DNA from: an uncultured SAR86 cluster bacterium
GTDB taxonomy: Bacteria; Pseudomonadota; Gammaproteobacteria; Magnimaribacterales; Magnimaribacteraceae
DNA: 50,898 nt
Assembly: GCA_902574355.1 (NCBI GenBank)
Contig: CACGNN010000009.1
Location: 1 to 50,898, forward strand
Direction: 5' to 3'
The position numbers were made by a program, and so were the translations under genes. Below the pieces are notes generated by a model that made no database searches, was not told the origin of the DNA, and saw only the letters and a program-made list of their open reading frames with translations. This document shows, piece after piece, positions 9,445 to 18,254 of the stretch; the first letter of the stretch is position 1, and each line of letters starts with the position of its first letter.

Positions 9445-10542
9445 ATGTATTTTGAAAAAGCGTTTAGAGATAAAACAGTTCTTATTACGGGCCACACCGG
9501 ATTCAAAGGCTCTTGGCTTGCAGCATGGTTAAATGAGCTAGGAGCAAAGGTTGTTGGCATTGCTCTAGACCCACCAACAGAGAACTCTCATTTCTCTGCA
9601 ATAAATTTGAAAAATGATATAAATGATCTGCGTATAGATATTAGAGATAGATATAAGCTAGAGGCGGCTATAATTGAGGCTCAGCCTGATTTTGTGTTTC
9701 ATTTGGCAGCACAACCTCTTGTGAGGGAATCATATGAAGACCCTGTTAATACTTGGAATACTAACTTATTTGGAACACTACACGTGCTTGAAGCATTGCG
9801 TAAGATAAAAAAGAAATGCTCTGCCGTGATCATTACAAGTGACAAATGTTATGACAATGTAGAGTGGGTATGGGGTTATCGTGAGCCTGATATGCTCGGT
9901 GGGCCAGATCCTTACAGCGCCTCCAAGGGTGCAGCTGAATTAGCTATTCGCTCTCACATTAAGTCTTATTTTCCTGAGGATACTAGCAAAGTTAGGATTG
10001 CTTCAGCTAGAGCTGGGAATGTGATCGGAGGAGGTGACTGGGCAGCCGATCGTATCATTCCGGACTGTATAAAAGCTTGGTCCAATGACGAGCTTGTCGA
10101 ATTGCGTAATCCTCTTTCTACAAGACCATGGCAACATGTTTTAGAACCTCTAGGCGGGTATTTAAGTTTGGCAGTTGGTTTGTCGAAAACATCTCACTTA
10201 CATGGAGAGCCATTCAATTTTGGACCACAGGATCAGGTAAATCATAGTGTTTTAGAGTTAGTTCAACAAATGGCGGTATATTGGGATAAGGTTCGGTGGC
10301 AAGATGTGTCATCATCTGAAAATGGACCCTATGAATCGGGTTTGCTAAAACTTAACTGTGATAAGGCCCTACATCATCTTAACTGGCATGCTGTAATGGG
10401 GTTTGAGGATACAGTAAGGATGACTGCACAGTGGTATGACGAGTACTATAAAAATCCCTCAGAAATCACTGAATGTACTCGAAAACAAATCATGAATTAC
10501 ACTCAGATAGCTAAACAAAAAGGACTCTCATGGGCTCAGTAA
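9445..10542 (+). CDS. rfbG: CDP-glucose 4,6-dehydratase
   Basis: 365 residues, ATG 9445 behind GAGG. It is an extended SDR: VLITGHTGFKGSWLAAWL binds NAD, FHLAAQPLVRESYEDP and the YSASK catalytic pair follow, and ARAGNVIGGGDWAADRIIPD is a block very characteristic of RfbG. The enzyme turns CDP-D-glucose into CDP-4-keto-6-deoxy-D-glucose in the cytoplasm. Its last 13 bases overlap the cupin gene, and rfbF, which makes its substrate, lies 423 bases further on. This arrangement marks a CDP-deoxyhexose pathway. Confidence 0.93.
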   Translation: MYFEKAFRDKTVLITGHTGFKGSWLAAWLNELGAKVVGIALDPPTENSHFSAINLKNDINDLRIDIRDRYKLEAAIIEAQPDFVFHLAAQPLVRESYEDPVNTWNTNLFGTLHVLEALRKIKKKCSAVIITSDKCYDNVEWVWGYREPDMLGGPDPYSASKGAAELAIRSHIKSYFPEDTSKVRIASARAGNVIGGGDWAADRIIPDCIKAWSNDELVELRNPLSTRPWQHVLEPLGGYLSLAVGLSKTSHLHGEPFNFGPQDQVNHSVLELVQQMAVYWDKVRWQDVSSSENGPYESGLLKLNCDKALHHLNWHAVMGFEDTVRMTAQWYDEYYKNPSEITECTRKQIMNYTQIAKQKGLSWAQ

Positions 10543-10964
10543 GCCTCTCTGATATTAAGGTTACTCCTTTAGCTCGTATTGCTACTGATGGTGGTGATGT
10601 GATGCATGCTCTAAAAAAAAATGACCCAGATTTTGTTAGGTTTGGGGAGGCTTACTTTTCATGGCTTGAACATCGAAAAGTTAAGGCATGGAAATGCCAC
10701 ACTGAAATGACAATGAATTTAATAGTACCCTTTGGTCAGGTAAGATTTGTTTTTTGTGATTTAGATTCTCAACCTGAGATTTTTAGAATAGAAGAAATAG
10801 GTGATTATAATTATGCTAGATTAACAGTGCCTCCCGGAGTTTGGTTTGGCTTTCAAGGCCTTAAAGTTAATTCGAGCTTAGTACTGAATATCGCCGACAT
10901 CCCTCATGATCCTAATGAAGTTAGGAAGTTAGGTGAACATGAGATCAACTACAATTGGAGCTAA
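10530..10964 (+). CDS. RmlC/RfbC-like cupin, putative dTDP/CDP-4-keto-6-deoxyhexose epimerase
   Basis: 144 residues, shorter than typical RmlC (about 180). The ATG at 10530 lies inside the end of rfbG. The body matches a truncated dTDP-4-dehydrorhamnose 3,5-epimerase: RKVKAWKCHTEMTMNLIVPF, then GQVRFVFCDL, and TVPPGVWFGFQGL, the turn that RmlC proteins use near the active site. The canonical H-x-Q start of RmlC is missing. Sandwiched between rfbG and rfbF, it probably acts on the CDP-4-keto-6-deoxyglucose that RfbG makes, epimerising C3 and/or C5. That assignment is inference from position. Confidence 0.75.
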   Translation: MGSVSLSDIKVTPLARIATDGGDVMHALKKNDPDFVRFGEAYFSWLEHRKVKAWKCHTEMTMNLIVPFGQVRFVFCDLDSQPEIFRIEEIGDYNYARLTVPPGVWFGFQGLKVNSSLVLNIADIPHDPNEVRKLGEHEINYNWS

Positions 10965-10965
10965 T

Positions 10966-11727
10966 ATGAAAGTAATTCTTCTTGCCGGCGGTTTTGGTAC
11001 TCGTTTAGGTGAATATACAGATTTAATTCCAAAACCAATGGTGCAAGTAGGTGGTAAACCAATCCTTTGGCACATTATGAAAAATTACGCTCATTTTGGA
11101 CATAATGATTTCTATTTAGCCCTAGGATATAAATCAGAAGTTATTAAGGATTATTTTTTAAACTATAGGTCATTAAATTCAGACTTTACAGTGGACCTTG
11201 CGTCAGGGAAGGTTATTCCACACCATTTAGACTCGGTGGACTGGAAAGTGACCTTAGTAGATACCGGCAATTCCTCCATGACAGGTGGTCGGGTCAAAAG
11301 AATGAAACCTTTCATTGGTAATGAAACTTTCTTGCTTACCTACGGTGATGGTGTGTCTAATATTGATATTGAAGCATTGGTAAATTTTCACCGAAAACAT
11401 GGAAAGATGGTGACAATATCAGCAGTGCGTCCTTCTGCTCGTTTTGGAGAGCTTGAAATAAGCGAATCTCAAGTTCAGAGATTCCAAGAAAAACCGCAGT
11501 TACATGATGGATGGATTAATGGTGGATATTTTGTCATTGAGCCAGAGTTTTTTAATTACATTGAGGGAGATAGCACTCTTTTGGAAAGAGAACCATTAGA
11601 AAAGGTAGCTGAAATGGGAGAGTTAATGGCATACCATCATGATGGTTTCTGGCAGTGTATGGATACTAAACGCGATCATGAACTGCTTGAATCTTTATGG
11701 GCTGAAGGAGCTCCATGGGAAATGTAA
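10966..11727 (+). CDS. rfbF: Glucose-1-phosphate cytidylyltransferase
   Basis: 253 residues from ATG 10966. I chose this over an in-frame upstream ATG (10933) because GGAG at 10956-10959 sits correctly and the upstream gene ends at 10964. The nucleotidyltransferase signature VILLAGGFGTRLGEYTDLIPKPM opens the protein; the family-typical YGDGVSNIDI, GWINGGYFVIEPEFF and DGFWQCMDTKRD follow. RfbF makes CDP-glucose from CTP and glucose-1-phosphate and supplies RfbG. Length and motifs are normal. Confidence 0.95.
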   Translation: MKVILLAGGFGTRLGEYTDLIPKPMVQVGGKPILWHIMKNYAHFGHNDFYLALGYKSEVIKDYFLNYRSLNSDFTVDLASGKVIPHHLDSVDWKVTLVDTGNSSMTGGRVKRMKPFIGNETFLLTYGDGVSNIDIEALVNFHRKHGKMVTISAVRPSARFGELEISESQVQRFQEKPQLHDGWINGGYFVIEPEFFNYIEGDSTLLEREPLEKVAEMGELMAYHHDGFWQCMDTKRDHELLESLWAEGAPWEM

Positions 11728-11735
11728 TATAAAGC

Positions 11736-12683
11736 ATGCAAATACTAATTGTAGGCGGCTTTGGATTTGTGGGTGGTAGACTTGTAGAGCATTTATATAC
11801 TGCAGGGCATCATATTATAGTGGGGTCGCGGATGCTAAAAACTCCTCTTACGAAACTTCATGATGTGGAAGTAAGAAAAATTAAATGGGATAGCGATAGC
11901 GCTCTCTTACAAATTTGCGAGGGTATTGATGTCGTCATCCACGCTGCTGGCATGAATGCCAAAGAGTGTTTAAAGGACCCCGAAGGTGCTTTAAACTTTA
12001 ATGGAAATGGGACTAGTCGGCTGGCAAAGGCTGCATCTAAAGCTGGTGTTAAGAAATTCATTTATTTGTCTACTGCGCATGTTTACGCGAGCCCATTAGT
12101 AGGATCAATTACAGAAAAGACAGAGACAATAAATTCGCACCCGTATGCTACATCTCACTTGGCTGGAGAGAATGCGTTGCTTGAAATAGGAAAGTCAGCA
12201 AAAATGTGGTCTATTGTGCTGCGCTTGTCTAATGCTTTTGGGGCACCAAGCCATCTGAGTGCAAATTGCTGGATGCTTCTGGTAAATGACTTATGCAGAC
12301 AAGCGATACAAAAGAAAAAGTTGATTGTGAAGTCAGATGGTTTGCAATTACGGGATTTTATTAGCATGCAGGAGGTCTGTTGTGTAATCGAGAAGATTGC
12401 ACTTGCTAGCGAGAAGTTTAGCGCTATTCAGATATTTAATTTAGGCTCAGGAATTTCGAAATCGGTTCGTGAAATAGCTTTGTTAGTACAAGCCCGGTCA
12501 GTGAAGGTTTTAGGATTCAAGCCTGAGCTGAGTTTTTTAAAGGATATAAGCAGCAAAACTCCACTACCTCTTCATTACGAGACAAAAAATTTATCTATAT
12601 TGGACATTAAAGTGAAAGAAGAGAGCTTTGAATCAGAAATTGATAATTTACTGCGTTTCTGCAGGATAAACTTCATCAACTGA
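11736..12683 (+). CDS. NAD-dependent epimerase/dehydratase (extended SDR, YxxxH variant)
   Basis: 315 residues. The NAD-binding start QILIVGGFGFVGGRLVEHL and the VVIHAAGMNAKE and FIYLSTAHVYASP blocks are those of extended SDRs. The catalytic YxxxK reads PYATSHLAGE, with His in place of Lys. Relatives with Y-x-x-[ST]-H exist, as far as I recall, in polysaccharide clusters, so the change alone does not prove loss of function. Eight bases after rfbF, it is a candidate for the final C4 reductase or another late step on the CDP-deoxysugar. Confidence 0.78.
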   Translation: MQILIVGGFGFVGGRLVEHLYTAGHHIIVGSRMLKTPLTKLHDVEVRKIKWDSDSALLQICEGIDVVIHAAGMNAKECLKDPEGALNFNGNGTSRLAKAASKAGVKKFIYLSTAHVYASPLVGSITEKTETINSHPYATSHLAGENALLEIGKSAKMWSIVLRLSNAFGAPSHLSANCWMLLVNDLCRQAIQKKKLIVKSDGLQLRDFISMQEVCCVIEKIALASEKFSAIQIFNLGSGISKSVREIALLVQARSVKVLGFKPELSFLKDISSKTPLPLHYETKNLSILDIKVKEESFESEIDNLLRFCRINFIN

Positions 12684-12721
12684 CTCTAAAGAGACCTATA
12701 GAAGTATAAAAGTAGAATTCA

Positions 12722-13615
12722 ATGATTAACTCTTCTAAACCACTTATTTCAATAATAATTCCTACATACAACCATTCGACATATCTTGCCAGAGCTCTTC
12801 AGTCTATCCATGACCAAACATATAGGAATTGGGAAGTAATTATTGTCGATAACCACTCAACTGATGATACATTTGATGTCGTTAAGAAGTTTGGTGATCC
12901 ACGTGTTAGTTATATGAAGATTCACAATGACGGCATCATAGCAGCATCGCGAAATATGGGTATAAATGCGGCTAGAGGAAATTGGCTTGCCTTTTTGGAC
13001 TCTGATGATTGGTGGACTAAAGATAAGCTTGAAATATGTTCTAAATATCTTGATGAGAGTCATGACTTAATTCACCATGATCTGGATATAGTCTATGACA
13101 AGCCTAATTTCTTTAACCGTCGCCTTACGCGTGGTCGACAATTAAAGTCCCCTGTGCTTGAAGATCTATTAATTAAAGGTAATGCAATCGTAAATTCAAC
13201 TGTGATTGTTCGAAAAAAATTACTTAATAAGATTGGGGGAATTAGTGAAGATAAAAACATGGTTGCGTCGGAAGATTACAATACCTGGTTGAGAATAGCG
13301 ACTTTTACTAATAGGTTTAAATATATTCCTAAATCATTGGGTTGGTATTACGTCCATTCGAATGGCATTTCCCAACGGGATATGTCTAAGTCAGCTAGTG
13401 CAGCAATTTCAGAATTTAAGGGCCACTTAAAAACCGATCAACTTCATGAGGTGGAGAAATTATTAAGCTACATAAGTGGAAGATTTAATTATTTAAAAAA
13501 AGAATATGCAAGTGCAGAATTAGCCTTGAAAAAAGCACTTCCCTCAAAAAATATTACAATAACCTTAAAGGCAATGACAATGCTAGCCATAATTGCTGTA
13601 ATTAAAAAGTCATGA
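12722..13615 (+). CDS. Glycosyltransferase family 2
   Basis: 297 residues. The GT-A fold signature is complete: ISIIIPTYNHSTYLARALQS at the N-terminus, VIIVDNHSTDDT for nucleotide binding, the DxD-type LAFLDSDDWWTKDKLE at about residue 98 and the ASEDYNTWLRI block with the likely catalytic acid. The C-terminal 60 residues are helical and Lys-rich with a final hydrophobic stretch, perhaps for membrane contact. It transfers one sugar during repeat-unit assembly at the cytoplasmic face; donor and acceptor are unknown. Confidence 0.9.
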   Translation: MINSSKPLISIIIPTYNHSTYLARALQSIHDQTYRNWEVIIVDNHSTDDTFDVVKKFGDPRVSYMKIHNDGIIAASRNMGINAARGNWLAFLDSDDWWTKDKLEICSKYLDESHDLIHHDLDIVYDKPNFFNRRLTRGRQLKSPVLEDLLIKGNAIVNSTVIVRKKLLNKIGGISEDKNMVASEDYNTWLRIATFTNRFKYIPKSLGWYYVHSNGISQRDMSKSASAAISEFKGHLKTDQLHEVEKLLSYISGRFNYLKKEYASAELALKKALPSKNITITLKAMTMLAIIAVIKKS

Positions 13616-13694
13616 AGTTACCACAAAATAGATATTTGCAAAAAGAAAGCTTTTTTTGGGTCAGTTTTTTTTCATACCAGTCACTAAATTTCAG

Positions 13695-15035
13695 ATGAAA
13701 ATGACATTTGCACATATATTGTGCTCTTTTATTCTAATCCTGGGGTCGATAAGAGGGCTATTTGTATATCATTTGGGCTTACCTTCCAACATTACATACA
13801 CCATTTCTTCAATAATGTTACTAGGTTTAGGATTATTTTCCCTTCTGAGCTTGATCAGCTCTAGACTTGATGTGCCTCTAGTTTTATTTAAAAACGCGGT
13901 CGTAATAAATGTAATATTTTTTATTTATTTTATATTTGGTACCCTTTTAATCGCTGTTGGATCAGGAGTAAGTGCTTCAAGTTTGTTGACCATATCCTAC
14001 CTTTTTTTGGTTTTTCCGGTTGTTTTTGTATTTTTGAGATTCGATGACAAACTACTAACCAGAATTGTCTATATTATTGCGTTCATTACAGTATTTGGTG
14101 TTTATTACTTTTTGAATTTGGGAATTTCTGGCGGGTATGATGCTATCAAAGGTGCACACTCAATTTTACGTCCGGACAAGTTTACTTATTCAAGAATAGG
14201 AGAGAATTTACTTCCATTCGGGTATACAGGGTCACATCATGACACAGCAAATATCCTAGTGATGTGTGGAATTTTTTTTCTAGGAAAGTTTTTTCTATGC
14301 TCATTCGGAATAAAGAAGTGTCTTTTGTTAGCATGCTATTTTTTGATATTGTCTGCATTGCTTCTAACTGGAAGCGCTGCAAATACTTTAGTGCTTCTGT
14401 TCGCCACTACATTAAGTGTGTTTTTTTACATTAAAAGAAGTTTAACAACTATATTAATAAGCCTTGTCTTCTTTTCTTTTATGGGAATTATCATTGCTGG
14501 AATGGATTTCAGCAAAACTTTAAATTTCCTTTATGTCTTTCAAAAGCTTAACCCCAATACTGTCCCTGATGAAATATTTGCTAGTCTTGATTTCGATTCT
14601 ATTCTAAATTCACTTGTAAGTGTTCTGCTTGGGTTCGGTGGGGTTCTAGAATCGCCTTTAATCCTTTCGGAAGTTGGTTTTGTTAATATGTTATCGAGGT
14701 TTGGGCTCTTTTCATTTGCTGCGTTAATGTTTATTGGGTTCTCGCCGATTTATTATCTAATAGTATTTAATATAATAAGCAGACGCTATATAAAGTTTAC
14801 AAGACTGAAGAGTATAAAAGGTTTGTCTAAGGATCTTGAACAAAGGCTCAGCGACCAAAAGTTTCGTCTTTTGATGATAGCTATGCCAGTAATTACAGGC
14901 ACTTTGACGTTAATTCACTACGGATCGCTCTTCCGTATTACCTCTATCGGATTGTTTTGTGTCCTGTTAACAATATTTTTAAAGGAATATTTAAGGGCCC
15001 AACAATTAATAAAAAGTGAGTCTCTATTACATTAA
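13695..15035 (+). CDS. Polytopic membrane protein, candidate O-antigen polymerase (Wzy-like)
   Basis: 446 residues from ATG 13695; a TTG at 13656 would add 13 residues and cannot be excluded, as neither has a strong ribosome site. About ten to twelve hydrophobic helices alternate with short loops. A larger polar loop of about 60 residues (near 14160-14230) and another around NPNTVPDEIFASLDFDS are the sort of periplasmic loops found in Wzy polymerases and WaaL ligases. There is no sequence motif for Wzy, so the call rests on topology and on being the only such protein in the polysaccharide island. Confidence 0.6.
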   Translation: MKMTFAHILCSFILILGSIRGLFVYHLGLPSNITYTISSIMLLGLGLFSLLSLISSRLDVPLVLFKNAVVINVIFFIYFIFGTLLIAVGSGVSASSLLTISYLFLVFPVVFVFLRFDDKLLTRIVYIIAFITVFGVYYFLNLGISGGYDAIKGAHSILRPDKFTYSRIGENLLPFGYTGSHHDTANILVMCGIFFLGKFFLCSFGIKKCLLLACYFLILSALLLTGSAANTLVLLFATTLSVFFYIKRSLTTILISLVFFSFMGIIIAGMDFSKTLNFLYVFQKLNPNTVPDEIFASLDFDSILNSLVSVLLGFGGVLESPLILSEVGFVNMLSRFGLFSFAALMFIGFSPIYYLIVFNIISRRYIKFTRLKSIKGLSKDLEQRLSDQKFRLLMIAMPVITGTLTLIHYGSLFRITSIGLFCVLLTIFLKEYLRAQQLIKSESLLH

Positions 15036-15072
15036 TGAGAGGCATTAGTTCATCAACAATGAGTTATTTTTT

Positions 15073-15996
15073 ATGAAGATAGTTGTTACAGGAGGAGCAG
15101 GATTTATAGGGTCTCATTTATGCGATTTTTTAATTAGCAAAAAGCATTCTGTTGTAGTTATTGATGATTTGAGTACAGGTTATCTATCTAATATAGAGTC
15201 TATTAAAGATAAAGTTGATTTCTTTAACGCAAAGGTAGAAGAATTTGATTTCGACAACATAAGTAATATTGATGCAGTTGTTCATTTGGCTGCCCAAGTT
15301 TCGGTGCCGATTTCGATTGATTCTTTTAAAGAAAGTTCTTCCACTAACTTACTTGGAACAATCTCCGTGATGGAGTACTGCCAAAAACAGAACATTCCAT
15401 TAGTTTATGCCTCTTCGTCAGCAGTATACGGTGATCTCCCTCTAGGAGATGATAATGCAGACAAAGTCAATCTTCTAAGCCCATACGCCGTTGATAAATA
15501 CACAATGGAGCTTTATGCAAAAACTTCTTTCAAAATTCATCGACTTTCCAGCATCGGTCTGAGATTTTTTAATGTTTACGGGCCAAGGCAAGATCCGACA
15601 AGTCCCTATTCTGGTGTAATTTCCATTTTTGCTGACCGTTTACTAAACGGAAAAAGTATTGTGATAAATGGAGGTCATCAAACTAGAGATTTTATATATA
15701 TAGAAGATGTAGTAAAGGCAATCTATAAGTCAGTTTTGACAGTGAATGAGAGGATCTTGTGTGAGCAGGTTAATATTTTAACAGGCCAATCTGTAACTAT
15801 AGATCGTGTTGCAGATATGCTCATGGCTGCTGTTGATGTCCAAGTAAAGAAAATTTATCAAGAGCTCCCAGCTGGCGATCCTGTGAGGTCTAAGGGTACG
15901 ACAGGGAAAATGAAACTATTATTAGGTACTGATCTCAATGATATGATCCCAATAGATACTGGATTATCATCAACTGTAAGTTTTATAAAGATTTAG
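15073..15996 (+). CDS. NAD-dependent nucleotide-sugar epimerase (GalE/WbpP-like SDR)
   Basis: 307 residues. The start KIVVTGGAGFIGSHLCDFL and VVVIDDLSTGYLSNI are typical of UDP-hexose 4-epimerases. VVHLAAQVSVPISI, the Ser block YASSSAVYGDLPL and the catalytic SPYAVDKYTMELYA (YxxxK intact) follow, with GLRFFNVYGPRQDP and RDFIYIEDVV in the substrate domain. It is shorter than typical GalE or WbpP (about 340). It may epimerise UDP-GlcNAc or UDP-glucose at C4; the substrate is not decided by what I can see. Confidence 0.85.
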   Translation: MKIVVTGGAGFIGSHLCDFLISKKHSVVVIDDLSTGYLSNIESIKDKVDFFNAKVEEFDFDNISNIDAVVHLAAQVSVPISIDSFKESSSTNLLGTISVMEYCQKQNIPLVYASSSAVYGDLPLGDDNADKVNLLSPYAVDKYTMELYAKTSFKIHRLSSIGLRFFNVYGPRQDPTSPYSGVISIFADRLLNGKSIVINGGHQTRDFIYIEDVVKAIYKSVLTVNERILCEQVNILTGQSVTIDRVADMLMAAVDVQVKKIYQELPAGDPVRSKGTTGKMKLLLGTDLNDMIPIDTGLSSTVSFIKI

Positions 15997-16055
15997 CATG
16001 CCCTATGTTGAAGAGAACTATAAGTATTTAGGTAATTGTTAGCATTCGGAAAATT

Positions 16056-17222
16056 GTGAGCAAAACAAAGACGTATATCATTGGCATAGATGCTACAAAC
16101 TTAAGTTCGGGTGGGGGCCTTACTCACTTGATAGAGTTACTTGGCTTGGCTAACCCTAAAATACATGGTTTTGACCGTATTGTGGTTTGGGGCCAAGGTG
16201 CTAGTTTAAAATTAATTGGGGATCGTCCTTGGCTTGATAAGAGAAATCCTTTGAGTCTGGATAAAGGTTTGTTACGACGAACATTTTGGCAGAGACGTCA
16301 TCTGTCTCAAGCTGTTCGCAATGAAGGTTGTTCTGTGTTATTTGTTCCTGGTGGAAGTTATCAAGGTGATTTCTATCCAGTAGTTACTATGAGTCAGAAT
16401 CTCCTCCCTTTTGAGATGAATGAGGCACTCCGTTTTGGTTGGTCTTTTTTGACGTTTAAGCTAATATTATTGCGTTTAATACAATCCCGATCGTTTAAAA
16501 AAGTCGATGGTATTATTTTTTTAACAGAATATGCTCGAAATACAGTAATGAGAGTCACGGGTAACCTAAATGGTCAAACCTCTACTATTGCGCACGGGTT
16601 AAGTCCTCGATTTTTTAAGGTACCAAAATCACAAAAAAATATTTCTTATTACAGTGAAGAACGTCCATATAAGATTTTATACGTTTCGATCATTGACCAA
16701 TATAAACATCAGTGGCATGTGGTTGAAGCCGTGTCATCCTTGCGTGAGGCAGGCATTCCCATAGTACTAGATTTGGTAGGGCCTGCTTATCCACCTGCAC
16801 TGAAGCGGTTGAATGCTAAAATAGATAGTTTAGAGGGAGATACTCATTGGTTGAAATATCATGGCTCTGTTGCTTTTGAGGCTTTGCATAATTATTACGC
16901 GGAGGCTGACTTAGGTTTATTTGCTTCGAGTTGCGAAAATATGCCATTTATTCTTTTAGAAACTATGGCATCAGGTTTGCCCATTGCGTGTTCAAATAGA
17001 GGACCAATGCCTGAAATACTAGGTGAGTCTGGGGTATATTTTAATCCTGAGTTACCAGAAGACATTGCTGCTGCTTTACTAACATTAATCCAATCAGATC
17101 GATTACGTTCCGATCTGTCTTTATCAAGTTATGAGCTAGCTCAAAGATATAAATGGGAAAATTGCGCTGACGAAACATTCAGATTTATAAAATTAATTGA
17201 ACAGACATATAAAGGTAAATAA
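16056..17222 (+). CDS. Glycosyltransferase family 1/4 (GT-B)
   Basis: 388 residues, GTG 16056. The N-terminal domain opens with GIDATNLSSGGGLTHLIELL; the donor domain has ILYVSIIDQYKHQWHVVEAV and the E-x7-E motif in SSCENMPFILLETMASGLPI (about residue 300), followed by CSNRGPMPEIL. These are retaining GT4 features. Arginine codons are mainly CGN, as in the two genes downstream, unlike the AGA-rich core genes of the window. It adds one sugar of the repeat unit; the donor cannot be predicted. Confidence 0.88.
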   Translation: MSKTKTYIIGIDATNLSSGGGLTHLIELLGLANPKIHGFDRIVVWGQGASLKLIGDRPWLDKRNPLSLDKGLLRRTFWQRRHLSQAVRNEGCSVLFVPGGSYQGDFYPVVTMSQNLLPFEMNEALRFGWSFLTFKLILLRLIQSRSFKKVDGIIFLTEYARNTVMRVTGNLNGQTSTIAHGLSPRFFKVPKSQKNISYYSEERPYKILYVSIIDQYKHQWHVVEAVSSLREAGIPIVLDLVGPAYPPALKRLNAKIDSLEGDTHWLKYHGSVAFEALHNYYAEADLGLFASSCENMPFILLETMASGLPIACSNRGPMPEILGESGVYFNPELPEDIAAALLTLIQSDRLRSDLSLSSYELAQRYKWENCADETFRFIKLIEQTYKGK

Positions 17223-17225
17223 TTA

Positions 17226-18254
17226 ATGTTTAAAAATAAAATATTACTTATTACTGGGGGCACCGGCTCCTTTGGTAATGCAGTATTGCGCCGATTTTTG
17301 GATTCTGATATTTCTGAAATCCGTATTTTTAGTAGAGATGAAAAAAAACAAGATGATATGCGTCGCCGTTACAGTAGTCCAAAAGTCAAGTTTTACTTAG
17401 GAGATGTTCGCGATGTTGATAGTGTTCGCACAGCGATGCGCGGCGTTGATTATGTGTTTCATGCAGCGGCACTTAAACAAGTACCCTCTTGTGAGTTTTA
17501 TCCATTACAAGCTGTTAAGACTAACGTATTGGGTACAGAGAACGTGCTTGAAGCAGCTATTACACTTGGAGTTAAGCGTGTGATTTGTTTGAGTACGGAT
17601 AAGGCAGTATATCCAATCAACGCAATGGGTATAAGCAAAGCGATGATGGAAAAAGTTGCTGTGGCAAAGTCACGCGAGAGTGATACTACTACGATTTGTG
17701 TTACGCGTTATGGTAATGTGATGGCGTCAAGAGGTTCAGTTATTCCTTTGTTTGTCGATCAGATTCGAGGTGGTAATGCGCTTACCATTACTGACCCTGA
17801 AATGACTCGGTTTATGATGACTCTAGATGATGCTGTCGATTTAGTCTTATATGCGTTTGAAAAAGGCAAATCTGGAGATATTTTCGTTCAAAAAGCACCA
17901 GCAGCAACGATAATTACTCTGACTAAGGCCCTGTTTAGTTTAATGGAGGTGCCTGATCATGAGATTAGTGTTATTGGCACTCGCCATGGTGAGAAGTTAT
18001 TTGAAGCATTGCTCAGTCGTGAAGAAATGGTTGCTGCTCAGGATTTAGGAGAGTACTTCCGTGTGCCACCAGATATGCGAGATTTAAACTATGGAAAGTT
18101 TATAGATCAAGGTAAAAAGCAAATTTCTGTTGCGGAGGATTATAATTCTCACAATGCTACTCAGCTAAATGTGTCTGGAATGAAGGCTCTATTGATGAAG
18201 CTACGATTTATGCAAGCGATTACAAGTGGTGAAGATGTTCAAGCGGAAGAATGA
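17226..18254 (+). CDS. fnlA: UDP-GlcNAc 4,6-dehydratase/5-epimerase of the UDP-L-FucNAc pathway
   Basis: 342 residues, matching FnlA/CapE/WbjB. ILLITGGTGSFGNAVLRRFL binds NAD, DEKKQDDMRRRY and FHAAALKQVPSCEFYP are hallmark blocks, and STDKAVYPINAMGISKAMMEK carries the altered catalytic site (Met-Lys type) of this group. It begins UDP-N-acetyl-L-fucosamine synthesis by dehydrating UDP-GlcNAc and inverting C5. fnlB follows with a four-base overlap and fnlC next. By hand count 19 of 21 arginine codons are CGN, in contrast to the AGA usage of the rest of the window, a sign of transfer. Confidence 0.93.
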   Translation: MFKNKILLITGGTGSFGNAVLRRFLDSDISEIRIFSRDEKKQDDMRRRYSSPKVKFYLGDVRDVDSVRTAMRGVDYVFHAAALKQVPSCEFYPLQAVKTNVLGTENVLEAAITLGVKRVICLSTDKAVYPINAMGISKAMMEKVAVAKSRESDTTTICVTRYGNVMASRGSVIPLFVDQIRGGNALTITDPEMTRFMMTLDDAVDLVLYAFEKGKSGDIFVQKAPAATIITLTKALFSLMEVPDHEISVIGTRHGEKLFEALLSREEMVAAQDLGEYFRVPPDMRDLNYGKFIDQGKKQISVAEDYNSHNATQLNVSGMKALLMKLRFMQAITSGEDVQAEE

